Source of the DNA: JAABVD01 sp965204545
Lineage (GTDB): Bacteria > Verrucomicrobiota > Verrucomicrobiia > Opitutales > UBA2995
NCBI GenBank assembly: GCA_965204545.1
Contig: CBDBFA010000003.1
Span: forward strand, 1,240,001 to 1,304,000
Direction: 5' to 3'
DNA: 64,000 nt
The translations under genes were made by a program, and so were the position numbers. The notes under the pieces were generated by a model. The model had not been told where the DNA came from and did not search any database. It saw nothing but the letters and a program-made list of their open reading frames with translations. Below are positions 51,117 to 58,665 of this stretch, piece after piece (position 1 is the first letter of the stretch; every line of letters starts with the position of its first letter).

Positions 51117-51401
51117 ATGGATCCACGAATAGACCTCATCAACAAATGCGAAGCCGTCCTCCTCATGCTGCCGGCAAAGCATCCTACCCGCATGGACAAC
51201 CACTTCGACAAGTCCGGCCCTCACTACAGTCTCAAAATCACCAAGGTCACAGCCCGCGATCTCATCAACGAGGACGCCGACAGAAAGCTCCTCCAGGTCA
51301 AGGCCAACAAATTCAGGACGGGCTACGGTTACGCTTACATTTCGCGGCGTCCGAAGGGGAATTTCCTCACTCATGTCAAGGAGCCCCGGCCCCAGGGCTG
51401 A
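51117..51401 (+). CDS. Small hypothetical protein (94 aa)
   Basis: MDPRIDLINKCEAVLLML begins 4 bp after the previous stop. It is a basic, compact protein with a beta-rich middle (KANKFRTGYGYAYISRRPKG). No family recognised. It sits in the right-arm operon between two unknown genes upstream of ssb. Confidence 0.55.
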   Translation: MDPRIDLINKCEAVLLMLPAKHPTRMDNHFDKSGPHYSLKITKVTARDLINEDADRKLLQVKANKFRTGYGYAYISRRPKGNFLTHVKEPRPQG

Positions 51402-51480
51402 AGAAAAAAATCCCCGATTCCCATCGTCAGCATTTCACAGGTGAATGCAGACGATGGGAATCACATCCAGTCAGAACACG

Positions 51481-51882
51481 ATGAAACTCGACGACTTCTT
51501 TACATACCGCTATTGCCGAAACAACGGTGCGCAAACAACGGGCGAAGACCTGAAGTTTCCCAATCCCACCTATCTGCTGAAGGGCAGCCCTTTCAAGAAA
51601 ATCGAACGTAGAAATACCTATTCAGCTATCTGGGTCGTATTCGACACCGGCAAAGCCGTATTCGAACACTGGCACTTCATCCAGTGCGTAACCTGGCTCC
51701 TCGGCCGGGATCATCCCTACGTCAAGCACTGGGAGGAAGAGCACGAGAAAAAAATCAAGCTCTACACCGAACAGGGCGACCACAGAACAGCTCAATATTT
51801 AACCTCCAGACGCATCGATGCAGTTCGCGAGACCTGCAAAGAACTAGGCGTCTTCAAACCCGGAACCGTAACACACATCTAA
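51481..51882 (+). CDS. Hypothetical protein upstream of ssb (133 aa)
   Basis: MKLDDFFTYRYCRNNGAQ opens a protein rich in Trp, His and Tyr (AIWVVFDTGKAVFEHWHFIQCVTW), possibly a small enzyme-like fold. No family recognised. The opening MKLDDFF is reminiscent of the MKLSEFI starts of the paralogue family downstream, but the rest does not match. The ssb ATG follows 2 bp after its stop. Confidence 0.55.
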   Translation: MKLDDFFTYRYCRNNGAQTTGEDLKFPNPTYLLKGSPFKKIERRNTYSAIWVVFDTGKAVFEHWHFIQCVTWLLGRDHPYVKHWEEEHEKKIKLYTEQGDHRTAQYLTSRRIDAVRETCKELGVFKPGTVTHI

Positions 51883-51884
51883 TT

Positions 51885-52310
51885 ATGCCTAGTTATAATA
51901 AAGTCATCCTCCTCGGACATCTCACGCGGGATCCCGAACTCCTCGTAACCCAAAATGGAATGTCGATCTGCAAATTCGGCCTGGCCATGAACCGCACGTT
52001 CGTCACGGCTAATGGCGATCGCCACGAAGAAGTCACCTTCGTCGACGTCGATTGCTTCGGCCGCATCGCCGACTCCATCGCCAAGTACCTGACCAAGGGC
52101 CGCCCCGTGCTCATCGAGGGCCGCTTGAAGTTCGATTCCTGGCAACAGAATGGCCAACGCCGCAGCAAGCTCGGAGTTGTCGGTGAAAACTTCCAATTCG
52201 TCGATCCCAACCCGAACGGCAACGGCAATGGCAACGGAGCCAAGCAACCCGAACCCAAGGCTGAAGAGCCTGCCAAAGAAAAGGTAACCAGCGATGCCGA
52301 GCCCTTCTGA
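51885..52310 (+). CDS. ssb: Single-stranded DNA-binding protein
   Basis: A 141-aa SSB that coats single-stranded DNA in replication and repair. The OB-fold starts at once (MPSYNKVILLGHLTRDPEL), continues with ICKFGLAMNRTF, EVTFVDVDCFGRIADSIAKYLTKG, LIEGRLKFDSW. A Gly/Asn linker (NPNGNGNGNG) leads to a C-terminal tail ending SDAEPF. The final -EPF with preceding acidic residues resembles the DDxPF partner-binding tip of SSBs, slightly reduced. ATG at 51885 gives the standard length. A private SSB suggests the element processes its own ssDNA (replication, transfer or recombination). Confidence 0.95.
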   Translation: MPSYNKVILLGHLTRDPELLVTQNGMSICKFGLAMNRTFVTANGDRHEEVTFVDVDCFGRIADSIAKYLTKGRPVLIEGRLKFDSWQQNGQRRSKLGVVGENFQFVDPNPNGNGNGNGAKQPEPKAEEPAKEKVTSDAEPF

Positions 52311-52572
52311 TCAACTCGCCACCCAAAAGCCAGTTACCAACTTCACCCTCGCCATCGAAAAGCCAAGGACCTGGAAACCGGAAACGATGGACCTCATCAA
52401 TCAAATACTGACAAAAATCGAATCCAAATGGAGATTCGAACAGGTCCTCAGTGAAACCGGCAACCGCCAAACATTCGTCCGGAACATCCATGAGGACTAT
52501 CTTCTCCACGTGAATGCCGACCTTCCACTCATTCACAACGGAGACACGATCAAGTCCGTCACGACCGACTAA
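52294..52572 (+). CDS. Small hypothetical protein overlapping ssb end (92 aa)
   Basis: ATG 52294 lies inside the last 17 bp of ssb, so it is likely co-translated. It has a helical centre (MDLINQILTKIESKWRFEQVL) and ends HNGDTIKSVTTD. No family recognised. An 80-bp gap follows. Confidence 0.55.
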   Translation: MPSPSDQLATQKPVTNFTLAIEKPRTWKPETMDLINQILTKIESKWRFEQVLSETGNRQTFVRNIHEDYLLHVNADLPLIHNGDTIKSVTTD

Positions 52573-52652
52573 TTTGGATCAATCCAAGGCAACGCATAAA
52601 CCATAAACCCCAGGCGCTCATCGGACTCTCCGGTGGGCGCCACCTTTTTGCA

Positions 52653-53033
52653 ATGATAACCAAAACGGCAAAGGTCACCCACACCTGCGGACACACCGTT
52701 AAGTATCAGTTCATAGGCGCCGGTAAAGAGGTACCCGCCCTCATCGAGGCCCTGAAAAAAAGACTCTGCAAGGACTGCAGGATCCCACTGGTATGGACGG
52801 CCCGCAGGGATCCCCTCACCGGCTACAACAATTTCGACCTGAAGCGCAAAGATACCCGCTACGTAGTCGCCCAGCTCTTCGGCGCCCAATCCTTCGGCTA
52901 CACCGTCTACGTCATGGGCAGATACATCGGAACTATTACCACCCTGCACCAAGCCAAAATCCAAGCCCTAAAGACCTATGAATCTTCGCTAATCACTAAC
53001 AATGGGGGAGCTAAAGCGGGCACGAGGAACTAA
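52653..53033 (+). CDS. Small zinc-binding hypothetical protein (126 aa)
   Basis: A CGH near the N-terminus (THTCGHTV) and KRLCKDCR about 30 residues later make a C/H..CxxC zinc site. The rest (YNNFDLKRKDTRYVVAQLFGAQSFGYTVYVMG) is beta-rich. Similar small zinc proteins occur in phages and plasmids, but no family can be named. Confidence 0.55.
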   Translation: MITKTAKVTHTCGHTVKYQFIGAGKEVPALIEALKKRLCKDCRIPLVWTARRDPLTGYNNFDLKRKDTRYVVAQLFGAQSFGYTVYVMGRYIGTITTLHQAKIQALKTYESSLITNNGGAKAGTRN

Positions 53034-53066
53034 CCTCCGCTACCCGCACTCCCCCAACCCTTTCCC

Positions 53067-53270
53067 ATGAAAAAAGGATACTACGGCCACCCCTCCTGGA
53101 AGCACTGGAACGTCGTCACAGCGGTCGGAGACCACACAGGCCTCTACGAAGCCACCCAAACCCAATCCATGCGCCAATTCGTAAGGGAACTCACCGGCCA
53201 AACCCTCTACGGAACCAAAGTCACCAAAACCCTGGCCCGCTACGCCTGGAAATACTGGCACGACCTATGA
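53067..53270 (+). CDS. Small hypothetical protein (67 aa)
   Basis: MKKGYYGHPSWKHWNVVTAV opens a basic, aromatic-rich short protein. Its stop overlaps the ATG of the next gene (ATGA), coupling it to the possible Cas2-fold protein. No family recognised. Confidence 0.55.
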   Translation: MKKGYYGHPSWKHWNVVTAVGDHTGLYEATQTQSMRQFVRELTGQTLYGTKVTKTLARYAWKYWHDL

Positions 53271-53611
53271 CCATCGTCCTCACACGCTTCACTGGAAAAA
53301 CTCCCCGATCGCAGATCGCCAAATTCCTGAAAAAACTGGAACACAAAGGCTTCGAGAGAGTTCAACCCAGCACCTACATCCAACCCGAGCTCGACCAGGA
53401 AGACACCGGCGACCTGGCCAATGATCTTGAAGCCCGCCTGCCTCGCTACGCCCAGGTCCAGGTCCTCTTCATGACCCAGGAACAATGGGCGCAAGCCTAC
53501 GTCCTGGAAGGCTACGTCCCCGAGGAAGACAAGAACCAGCTCTGGATAGATACCTTTCTTGAAACCCCTACAATCGACAAAAAGGAGAACCTCCTGCTCC
53601 CCATCGAATAA
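53267..53611 (+). CDS. Hypothetical protein with Cas2/VapD-like layout
   Basis: A 114-aa protein. The first strand MTIVLTRFTG, helix PRSQIAKFLKKLEHKG, strand FERVQPSTYI and a later strand AQVQVLFMTQEQW give the beta-alpha-beta-beta ferredoxin-like order of Cas2/VapD proteins, with FERVQ.S in the place where Cas2 has ERIQYSVF. There is no Cas1 or CRISPR array in the window and the first-strand Asp is missing. If the fold is right, it may be an orphan nuclease-like or binding protein. It is coupled to the gene upstream by ATGA. Confidence 0.35.
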   Translation: MTIVLTRFTGKTPRSQIAKFLKKLEHKGFERVQPSTYIQPELDQEDTGDLANDLEARLPRYAQVQVLFMTQEQWAQAYVLEGYVPEEDKNQLWIDTFLETPTIDKKENLLLPIE

Positions 53612-53624
53612 CCCCAGCACACCC

Positions 53625-54083
53625 ATGACACTTAGCGAATTCATCTTCCACGTCATCGCCGCCATCAAAGGCGTCACCTACGACGATTACTACCCCAACG
53701 CCGGCACATGGCATGGCCCAAACGACAGTCCTCCAATGCACAAATGCAAAGCCTGTCTGGCAGGACTCTACGCCGCGGCCCAGGCCTGGGTCCGAAAAAA
53801 CCAATACATCTTCGCCCAACCCGAACACGGCGGACCCAACCCCCCGCTCACCTACGAAAGAAGAAGAATCCTGGATGCCATCGACAGCATCCGATGCGGA
53901 CAATGGCAGGGAGCCGTCGAATGCCTCCAACAACTCCACGACTACAGGAAAATGAAAGTCCCCATCACCTCCTGCTATCCCGAAAAACCCCTCATGGAAG
54001 ACTTTAAAGGATGGGACCAACTCGAAGCCCACATCGAAAGCCTCACCCAACGGGCAAAAGAACTTAGAAAGGCCGGATACTAA
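53625..54083 (+). CDS. Tandem family A, member 1
   Basis: A 152-aa protein, first of six neighbouring paralogues. Family pattern: an N-terminal helix (MTLSEFIFHVIAAI), WHGP, then KCKACLAGLYAAAQAW, a variable helical middle, and an end GWDQLEAHIESLTQRAKELRKAGY. The CxxC pair could bind metal or form a disulfide. There is no signal peptide. Its stop overlaps the next start as TAATG. No known family recognised. Confidence 0.7.
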   Translation: MTLSEFIFHVIAAIKGVTYDDYYPNAGTWHGPNDSPPMHKCKACLAGLYAAAQAWVRKNQYIFAQPEHGGPNPPLTYERRRILDAIDSIRCGQWQGAVECLQQLHDYRKMKVPITSCYPEKPLMEDFKGWDQLEAHIESLTQRAKELRKAGY

Positions 54084-54541
54084 TGAAGCTCAGTAAATTC
54101 ATTTTCAAAATGATCGATAAAATCAAAACCATCGATCGAAAAATATACCAACCCGATGCCGGAGTCTGGCACACCCCAACCTCCGTCGTAGACGAAGATC
54201 CCAAATGTTGGGCCTGCCTCGGCGGTATGTACGCCGCAGCCATGCAATGGGCCAAACCCACCGAAGCCCTCCTGGTCAACAGCCACAGAAGAAATTTCAG
54301 AAGGCTGTCCGAAAAACAAAAAAACACCATGCACCTCTTAAATTACATCCGCGTTGGGAATTGGGCCGATGCCATCGACAAACTAAACGACATCTACGAA
54401 ACCAACATCCTACCACCCCTTTCCTGGGATTTCGATCCCGGACAACCAGAACAGGCCGGATTCTACAACTGGGACCAATTCGATAGGCACATCGAAAGTC
54501 TCAGCGCTCGCGCAAAAGAACTCCAAAAAGCCGGATACTAA
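54083..54541 (+). CDS. Tandem family A, member 2
   Basis: A 152-aa paralogue with MKLSKFIFKMIDKI, WHTP, KCWACLGGMYAAAMQW and NWDQFDRHIESLSARAKELQKAGY. It starts in the TAATG overlap with member 1 and ends with the same overlap into member 3. The middle (about 60-115) is hardly similar to its neighbours although both ends are, so the middle is the variable part of the family. Confidence 0.7.
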   Translation: MKLSKFIFKMIDKIKTIDRKIYQPDAGVWHTPTSVVDEDPKCWACLGGMYAAAMQWAKPTEALLVNSHRRNFRRLSEKQKNTMHLLNYIRVGNWADAIDKLNDIYETNILPPLSWDFDPGQPEQAGFYNWDQFDRHIESLSARAKELQKAGY

Positions 54542-55005
54542 TGAAACTCAGTCACTTCATCTACCACGTCCTCGAGACCGTAAAGGACACCGATCGGGAA
54601 CTCTACATCCCGATCGCAACCATGTGGCACGCGCCAGCTTACAAATCAAAGAACCCCTTCCCATGCCGCGCCTGTCTCGGAGGCCTCTACGCCGCAGCCA
54701 AGAGCTGGGTCCTGCCCTGGGAACACCTCATGCCCGGAGACCCCTCCAGAAAACCAAGAGCCGATATCTCCCTGGAAAAAATCGAAACCATCATCCTGGT
54801 CGAAAACATTCGCAGGCAAAATTGGGAGCTCTCCACCGAACAACTCGGCCGCATCAGAAACGTCACCCTAACCAAACCATCCGAAACCTCTAACCTCTTT
54901 CCCATATTCGCAGGCTTCCCCCAATTCCACACCTGGGAGGAATTCGATATCCACACCGAAGCCCTTTTCAACAAAGCCCAGGTCTTCGAAGCCGCCAACC
55001 TCTAA
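54541..55005 (+). CDS. Tandem family A, member 3 (most divergent end)
   Basis: A 154-aa paralogue: MKLSHFIYHVLETVKDTDRE, WHAP, PCRACLGGLYAAAKSW. The C-terminus (TWEEFDIHTEALFNKAQVFEAANL) keeps the W-x-x-x-D-x-H positions but loses the SLxxRA consensus of the others. An 11-bp gap with a GTG start follows for the next member, one of the few places where the overlap chain is broken. Confidence 0.68.
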   Translation: MKLSHFIYHVLETVKDTDRELYIPIATMWHAPAYKSKNPFPCRACLGGLYAAAKSWVLPWEHLMPGDPSRKPRADISLEKIETIILVENIRRQNWELSTEQLGRIRNVTLTKPSETSNLFPIFAGFPQFHTWEEFDIHTEALFNKAQVFEAANL

Positions 55006-55016
55006 CCACCACTCCC

Positions 55017-55463
55017 GTGAAGCTCAGCGAATTCATCCTCGATGTCGTCAAGACCGTGCGCCAGCTCCCCCGCGACAAATACATTCCCCACTCCATCACC
55101 TGGCACATGCCCATCCCCGAAAAAGGAATCTGTGAAGCCTGCCTCGGAGGCATGTATGCCGCGGCCAAAGGCTGGATCCCCTTCGACAAAAGATTGTGGC
55201 AATACCTCCCCGGCGAAACAGACCACATGACTGTCGAACAAACCAACCAGGTCCTCGCCGCAAACGACCTCAGAATGGCCTACTGGCTAACCGCTCAAGA
55301 AAGACTCGGAATCCCCCGAGAAGAACAAATCGACCTTGCCATGCAAACGGACGCCTTCCCAGGCCCACCAGACCCCGTCAACTACTACGACTGGAAATAC
55401 TTCGACAAACACCTCAGCAGCCTCGAAGAGCGCGCCCACCAACTTCAAACCCTCGGCCAGTAA
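55017..55463 (+). CDS. Tandem family A, member 4
   Basis: A 148-aa paralogue with a GTG start: MKLSEFILDVVKTVRQLPRDKY, WHMP, ICEACLGGMYAAAKGW, and DWKYFDKHLSSLEERAHQLQTLGQ. Members 4, 5 and 6 are clearly closest to one another (shared RQxPRDKYxP and LEERA/LQTLGQ blocks), pointing to the most recent duplications. Confidence 0.7.
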   Translation: MKLSEFILDVVKTVRQLPRDKYIPHSITWHMPIPEKGICEACLGGMYAAAKGWIPFDKRLWQYLPGETDHMTVEQTNQVLAANDLRMAYWLTAQERLGIPREEQIDLAMQTDAFPGPPDPVNYYDWKYFDKHLSSLEERAHQLQTLGQ

Positions 55464-55468
55464 CCACC

Positions 55469-55912
55469 ATGAAACTCAGTAAATTCATCCTCGATGTCGT
55501 CAAGACCGTCCGCCAGGTCCCCCGCGACAAGTACCTGCCCAATTCCGCTATCTGGCACAAGCCATCCATAGACGACGAAGATCTTTGCCTCGCCTGTCTG
55601 GGAGGCCTCTACGCCGCCGCCAAAGGTTGGATCCAACACCACCAAAGAATGTTCGATACGCCGGAGAATCTGAACCTGACGGCCAAGCAAACCCAAAGAG
55701 TCCTGGCCGCAGACCAGCTCAGACACGGGCAATGGTTGCCCGCCCAAGCCAGACTCGATATCCCCCTCAAAGAGCGAATCGACAAGGCTGCCCGACAAAG
55801 CCCCGTCCCCCAATCCCCCAAACACCCCTCCTTCTACAGTTGGGAAGAACTCGACGCACACCTCGACAGCCTCGAAGAGCGCGCCCTCGAACTCCAAACC
55901 CTCGGCCAATGA
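55469..55912 (+). CDS. Tandem family A, member 5
   Basis: A 147-aa paralogue starting 5 bp after member 4: MKLSKFILDVVKTVRQVPRDKY, WHKP, LCLACLGGLYAAAKGW and SWEELDAHLDSLEERALELQTLGQ. The first 25 and last 20 residues are nearly identical to member 4, while the middle (about 60-120) differs. Its stop overlaps the next frame as ATGA. Confidence 0.7.
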   Translation: MKLSKFILDVVKTVRQVPRDKYLPNSAIWHKPSIDDEDLCLACLGGLYAAAKGWIQHHQRMFDTPENLNLTAKQTQRVLAADQLRHGQWLPAQARLDIPLKERIDKAARQSPVPQSPKHPSFYSWEELDAHLDSLEERALELQTLGQ

Positions 55913-55917
55913 CCCCC

Positions 55918-56364
55918 ATGAAGCTAAGTGAATTCATCCGCGAAGTCGTAGAAACCGTCCGCCAGGTCCCCCGCGACAAATACATCCCCAAATCCATCGT
56001 CTGGCACGCCCCTCACCAACAGGACGATTCCCTGTGCATTGCCTGTCTCGCCGGCCTCTACGCCGCCGCCAAGGCCTGGATCCAACCCCACGAAATCCTA
56101 TTCGGAGGAGGCGACCGGGAACGCTACCTCAGCAACGCTGAAATCGAAACCATCCTGGCCATCGAGAGCATCAGGACCGGCCAATGGCTCAAGGCCCAAA
56201 CTCACCTCGCCATCCCCAAAGCCGAACAAATCAATCTTGGCGCGCTACACAAGGAGCCACCGCCCCAAGCCGAAGCGGCCAGCTTCTACTGCTGGGAAGA
56301 TTTGGACAGGCACTTGGCCAGTCTGGAGGACCGGTCCCTCAAACTCCAAACCCAAGGATACTGA
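55918..56364 (+). CDS. Tandem family A, member 6
   Basis: A 148-aa paralogue: MKLSEFIREVVETVRQVPRDKY, WHAP, LCIACLAGLYAAAKAW, CWEDLDRHLASLEDRSLKLQTQGY. An in-frame ATG at 55909, in the ATGA overlap with member 5, would add three residues (MTP); either start may be used. It ends the family A run and is followed after 2 bp by an unrelated 69-aa gene. Confidence 0.7.
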   Translation: MKLSEFIREVVETVRQVPRDKYIPKSIVWHAPHQQDDSLCIACLAGLYAAAKAWIQPHEILFGGGDRERYLSNAEIETILAIESIRTGQWLKAQTHLAIPKAEQINLGALHKEPPPQAEAASFYCWEDLDRHLASLEDRSLKLQTQGY

Positions 56365-56366
56365 TT

Positions 56367-56576
56367 ATGAAAAAACCCCTCACCGTCCACGGCCACGACG
56401 CCATCGATTACACCATCGATGCAAAAGACGTCGAACTCATCCACAACGGCAGGCCCATATCACCTGAAAGAGCCCGCAAAGTAGCCGACCAGTGCGAACG
56501 GGCGATCTACTGCATCGAGAAGCATTTCGGAGACTTCGCAGCCTTCAAAATCTTCCAAAACGCCCTCGGACAATGA
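56367..56576 (+). CDS. Small hypothetical protein between paralogue families (69 aa)
   Basis: MKKPLTVHGHDAIDYTIDAK begins a short acidic-to-neutral protein with a helical second half (PERARKVADQCERAIYCIEKHF). It links the family A run to family B: it begins 2 bp after member A6 and its stop overlaps B1 as ATGA. No family recognised. Confidence 0.6.
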   Translation: MKKPLTVHGHDAIDYTIDAKDVELIHNGRPISPERARKVADQCERAIYCIEKHFGDFAAFKIFQNALGQ

Positions 56577-56893
56577 CCTACCAAGAATTCATCGAAAAAC
56601 TCAAAGAAACCCCCCGCCACTGGGCAAAACTGTACGGAGAAATCCGCCTCGATGACAACAGCCTCGACTGTCCCCTTTGCGCCGTAGCCAACATGCTTTT
56701 CGAAACCAACGACTTCCACGTCAACTTCAACGATGCCGCCGACACCCTCGGCATACCCGAAAGCCTCGCCAGAAAAATAGCCTGTGCCGCCGACGAGGAA
56801 GTTTTTTTCCCTCAAGATTACAAAGACGAAAACGAGCTCAATGAAATGCTCCAAATGCGCACCGATCTGCTCAAAGCCACTTCCATCCTATGA
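56573..56893 (+). CDS. Tandem family B, member 1
   Basis: A 106-aa protein, first of nine paralogues. Pattern: N-terminal helix MTYQEFIEKLKETPRHW, a short strand region, LDCPLCAVANMLF, a D/N-rich loop and helix DAADTLGIPESLARKIACAADEE, then a final helix LLKATSIL. The CPxC motif is at the heart. There is no signal peptide. The ATGA overlaps at both ends show tight coupling. Its start also sits in the upstream 69-aa gene stop. Confidence 0.7.
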   Translation: MTYQEFIEKLKETPRHWAKLYGEIRLDDNSLDCPLCAVANMLFETNDFHVNFNDAADTLGIPESLARKIACAADEEVFFPQDYKDENELNEMLQMRTDLLKATSIL

Positions 56894-57237
56894 CCTACGA
56901 AGCATTCATCAAAACCCTCTCCTCCCTCGATTTAACCTGGTCCGAGGAGGACGAAATGATCCGCAGCTATAACAAGAAAATCGACAATTGGATCTGCCCC
57001 ATCTGCGCCGTGGCCAATCACCTGATTGGATTTTTCCACTACGACGTGGATTTCAGCTCAGCCAACAACGAAATCGGCCTGGATATAGACCTGGCCCACA
57101 CCATCGCTGAAATAGCAGACAACGACTACATAGATTACTATTCGGATTTCCTCGAAAGCCACCTTGTTTCCGACGCCAAACAACAAATCCAAATCCGCAA
57201 GGACCTCATGAAGGCCTGCAAAATCCCCGTCCACTAA
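56890..57237 (+). CDS. Tandem family B, member 2
   Basis: A 115-aa paralogue: MTYEAFIKTLSSL, WICPICAVANHLIG, SANNEIGLDIDLAHTIAEIADND and DLMKACKIP. It carries an extra ~10 residues after the AD motif compared with member 1 (YYSDFLESHLVSDAKQQ). It overlaps member 1 by ATGA and member 3 by TAATG. Confidence 0.7.
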   Translation: MTYEAFIKTLSSLDLTWSEEDEMIRSYNKKIDNWICPICAVANHLIGFFHYDVDFSSANNEIGLDIDLAHTIAEIADNDYIDYYSDFLESHLVSDAKQQIQIRKDLMKACKIPVH

Positions 57238-57539
57238 TGACCTACGAAAAATTCCTCAAAGTCCTCCGCTCCACCAATGATGAAAACTGGCGCGTATGGT
57301 ACCGCTACATTGGAATCGACAACGCCAAGATCTGCCCCGTTTGTGCCGCCGCCAACAAAATCATCGGAAAAAACAAATACACCCGCGACTACCACAGCGC
57401 CAACGAACAGGTCCTCAAATTACATCCGGAACTGACCAAGAATCTCGCCCTGGCATCCGACGCCAAATACTCCTCCGGATCCCAGCTCAGAAAATTCCGC
57501 AACGACATCCTCAAGGCCCTCAATCTCCGAGACACGTGA
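57237..57539 (+). CDS. Tandem family B, member 3
   Basis: A 100-aa paralogue, shortest of the set: MTYEKFLKVLRST, KICPVCAAANKIIG, ELTKNLALASDAK, DILKALNLRDT. The AADG motif has drifted to ASDA. Its stop overlaps GTGA with a 13-codon mini-ORF (57536-57577) that bridges to the next gene. Confidence 0.7.
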   Translation: MTYEKFLKVLRSTNDENWRVWYRYIGIDNAKICPVCAAANKIIGKNKYTRDYHSANEQVLKLHPELTKNLALASDAKYSSGSQLRKFRNDILKALNLRDT

Positions 57540-57577
57540 ACGAAATCGAACAAATCGCCGACCACAAAATAGCATGA
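57536..57577 (+). CDS. 13-codon bridging mini-ORF
   Basis: GTG at 57536 overlaps the stop of family B member 3 (GTGA), and the mini-ORF ends at TGA 57575-57577, which overlaps the next ATG (ATGA at 57574). The peptide (MNEIEQIADHKIA) has no features. It appears to exist to hand ribosomes across a 34-nt gap. Confidence 0.5.
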   Translation: MNEIEQIADHKIA

Positions 57578-57951
57578 CAGACCAGTTCCTACAACAACTC
57601 GCCGAGCGCCTACGCAAATTCGACGACGCAAAGAAATGTTCCATCGACCTGGGCCTCACCAACGGTTGCCGCTGCTTGGGCGGTATCATCAGCGACATGG
57701 CCGTCGAAGCCGGCGTCATCGATCCCCCCGTCCCGCAACCCGATCCCTTCTACCAAAGCCCTCTACGCTCCCTCATATACGGATTGCGCTCCATTTCCAC
57801 CATCCCCAAGAGAGTCAAGCTGTGGGCCGGCATCGATGACAAAGAAGAAGAGTGGATCTACTTTGAAAACACCTATTTCACCTTCACCCGCATTGCCGAG
57901 CGCATCGATGAAGGAACCTTCATGACCAATCCTCCACCCCCCCTACCATGA
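57574..57951 (+). CDS. Hypothetical protein within the array (125 aa)
   Basis: A 125-aa protein not of family B. It has a Cys cluster CRCLGGIISDMAVEAG (residues ~32-47), reminiscent of CLGG in family A but without the following YAAA. The end is a Pro-run (PPPPLP). It overlaps the mini-ORF at its start and the DUF2958 gene at its end (ATGA). Confidence 0.6.
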   Translation: MTDQFLQQLAERLRKFDDAKKCSIDLGLTNGCRCLGGIISDMAVEAGVIDPPVPQPDPFYQSPLRSLIYGLRSISTIPKRVKLWAGIDDKEEEWIYFENTYFTFTRIAERIDEGTFMTNPPPPLP

Positions 57952-58286
57952 AACTCCTAACCAAAAAAATCAAAGCCCAGCTCAAAAAGAACTGGGAAAA
58001 CCGCCACGACGAAGACTACGACCCCGAACCCGTCGTCAAATTCTTCCACCCCTTCAGCGCCTCTCGTTGGCTCATCACCGAACAGGACCAGGAAGACCCC
58101 GACCGCCTTTTCGGCCTTTGTGACCTCGGTCATGGATTCCCCGAGCTTGGCTACGTCAGCCTGCGAGAGCTTCAGTCCGTCAAGGTCTTCGGCCTGGGCG
58201 TCGAACGCGACCTCTACTTCGAACCCGACAAGACCCTCCGCAAATACGCCGAGGAAGCCCGCCGCCTGCAATACATCAAAGCATGA
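57948..58286 (+). CDS. DUF2958 domain protein
   Basis: A 112-aa protein matching DUF2958: MKLLTKKIKAQLKKNW at the start, VVKFFHPFSASRWLITEQD, LFGLCDLGHGFPELGYVSLRELQS and GLGVERDLYFEPDKTL. The family is common on plasmids, phages and integrative elements, with no settled role. It overlaps both neighbours by ATGA, being part of the same polycistron. Its presence supports the mobile nature of the array. Confidence 0.9.
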   Translation: MKLLTKKIKAQLKKNWENRHDEDYDPEPVVKFFHPFSASRWLITEQDQEDPDRLFGLCDLGHGFPELGYVSLRELQSVKVFGLGVERDLYFEPDKTLRKYAEEARRLQYIKA

Positions 58287-58327
58287 GAAATCCCTACATC
58301 AACCATCCACAAAGCATAGACCTATGA
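58283..58327 (+). CDS. 14-codon bridging mini-ORF
   Basis: ATG 58283 overlaps the DUF2958 stop (ATGA), and its own TGA at 58325-58327 overlaps the ATG of family B member 4 (58324, ATGA). The peptide (MRNPYINHPQSIDL) has no features. It is a second case of a bridge across a short gap. Confidence 0.5.
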   Translation: MRNPYINHPQSIDL

Positions 58328-58665
58328 CCCTTGAAAAATTCTACACCACCTTAGCCAAAGTCCCCTACCAATGGCGTCTCCACACCGGAGGAGTCCCCGG
58401 ACACAAAAAAGTTCTCCGTAGCCGCGACCCCCACTCATGCCCCGTTTGGGCCGTAGCCAACCACATCATCGGCGAGGATAAATACGGCCTCCAACACCTG
58501 AACGCAGCCAGAGAAATCGGCCTCAATGAAACCCTGGCCGAAGCCATCGCCTGTGCCGCTGACGGATCAATCAACAGAGATTCGGCCGACCCAACAGCTT
58601 CCACGACCCACCTCAAAAGGATCCGGAAAAAACTCCTCGAAATCACCAAACCCCAATCCACATGA
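58324..58665 (+). CDS. Tandem family B, member 4 (second Cys lost)
   Basis: A 113-aa paralogue: MTLEKFYTTLAKVPYQW, HSCPVWAVANHIIG, NAAREIGLNETLAEAIACAADGS, KKLLEITKPQ. The CPxC motif reads CPVW, so the second Cys is Trp. If the pair binds metal, this member cannot in the same way. It overlaps member 5 by ATGA. Confidence 0.7.
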   Translation: MTLEKFYTTLAKVPYQWRLHTGGVPGHKKVLRSRDPHSCPVWAVANHIIGEDKYGLQHLNAAREIGLNETLAEAIACAADGSINRDSADPTASTTHLKRIRKKLLEITKPQST

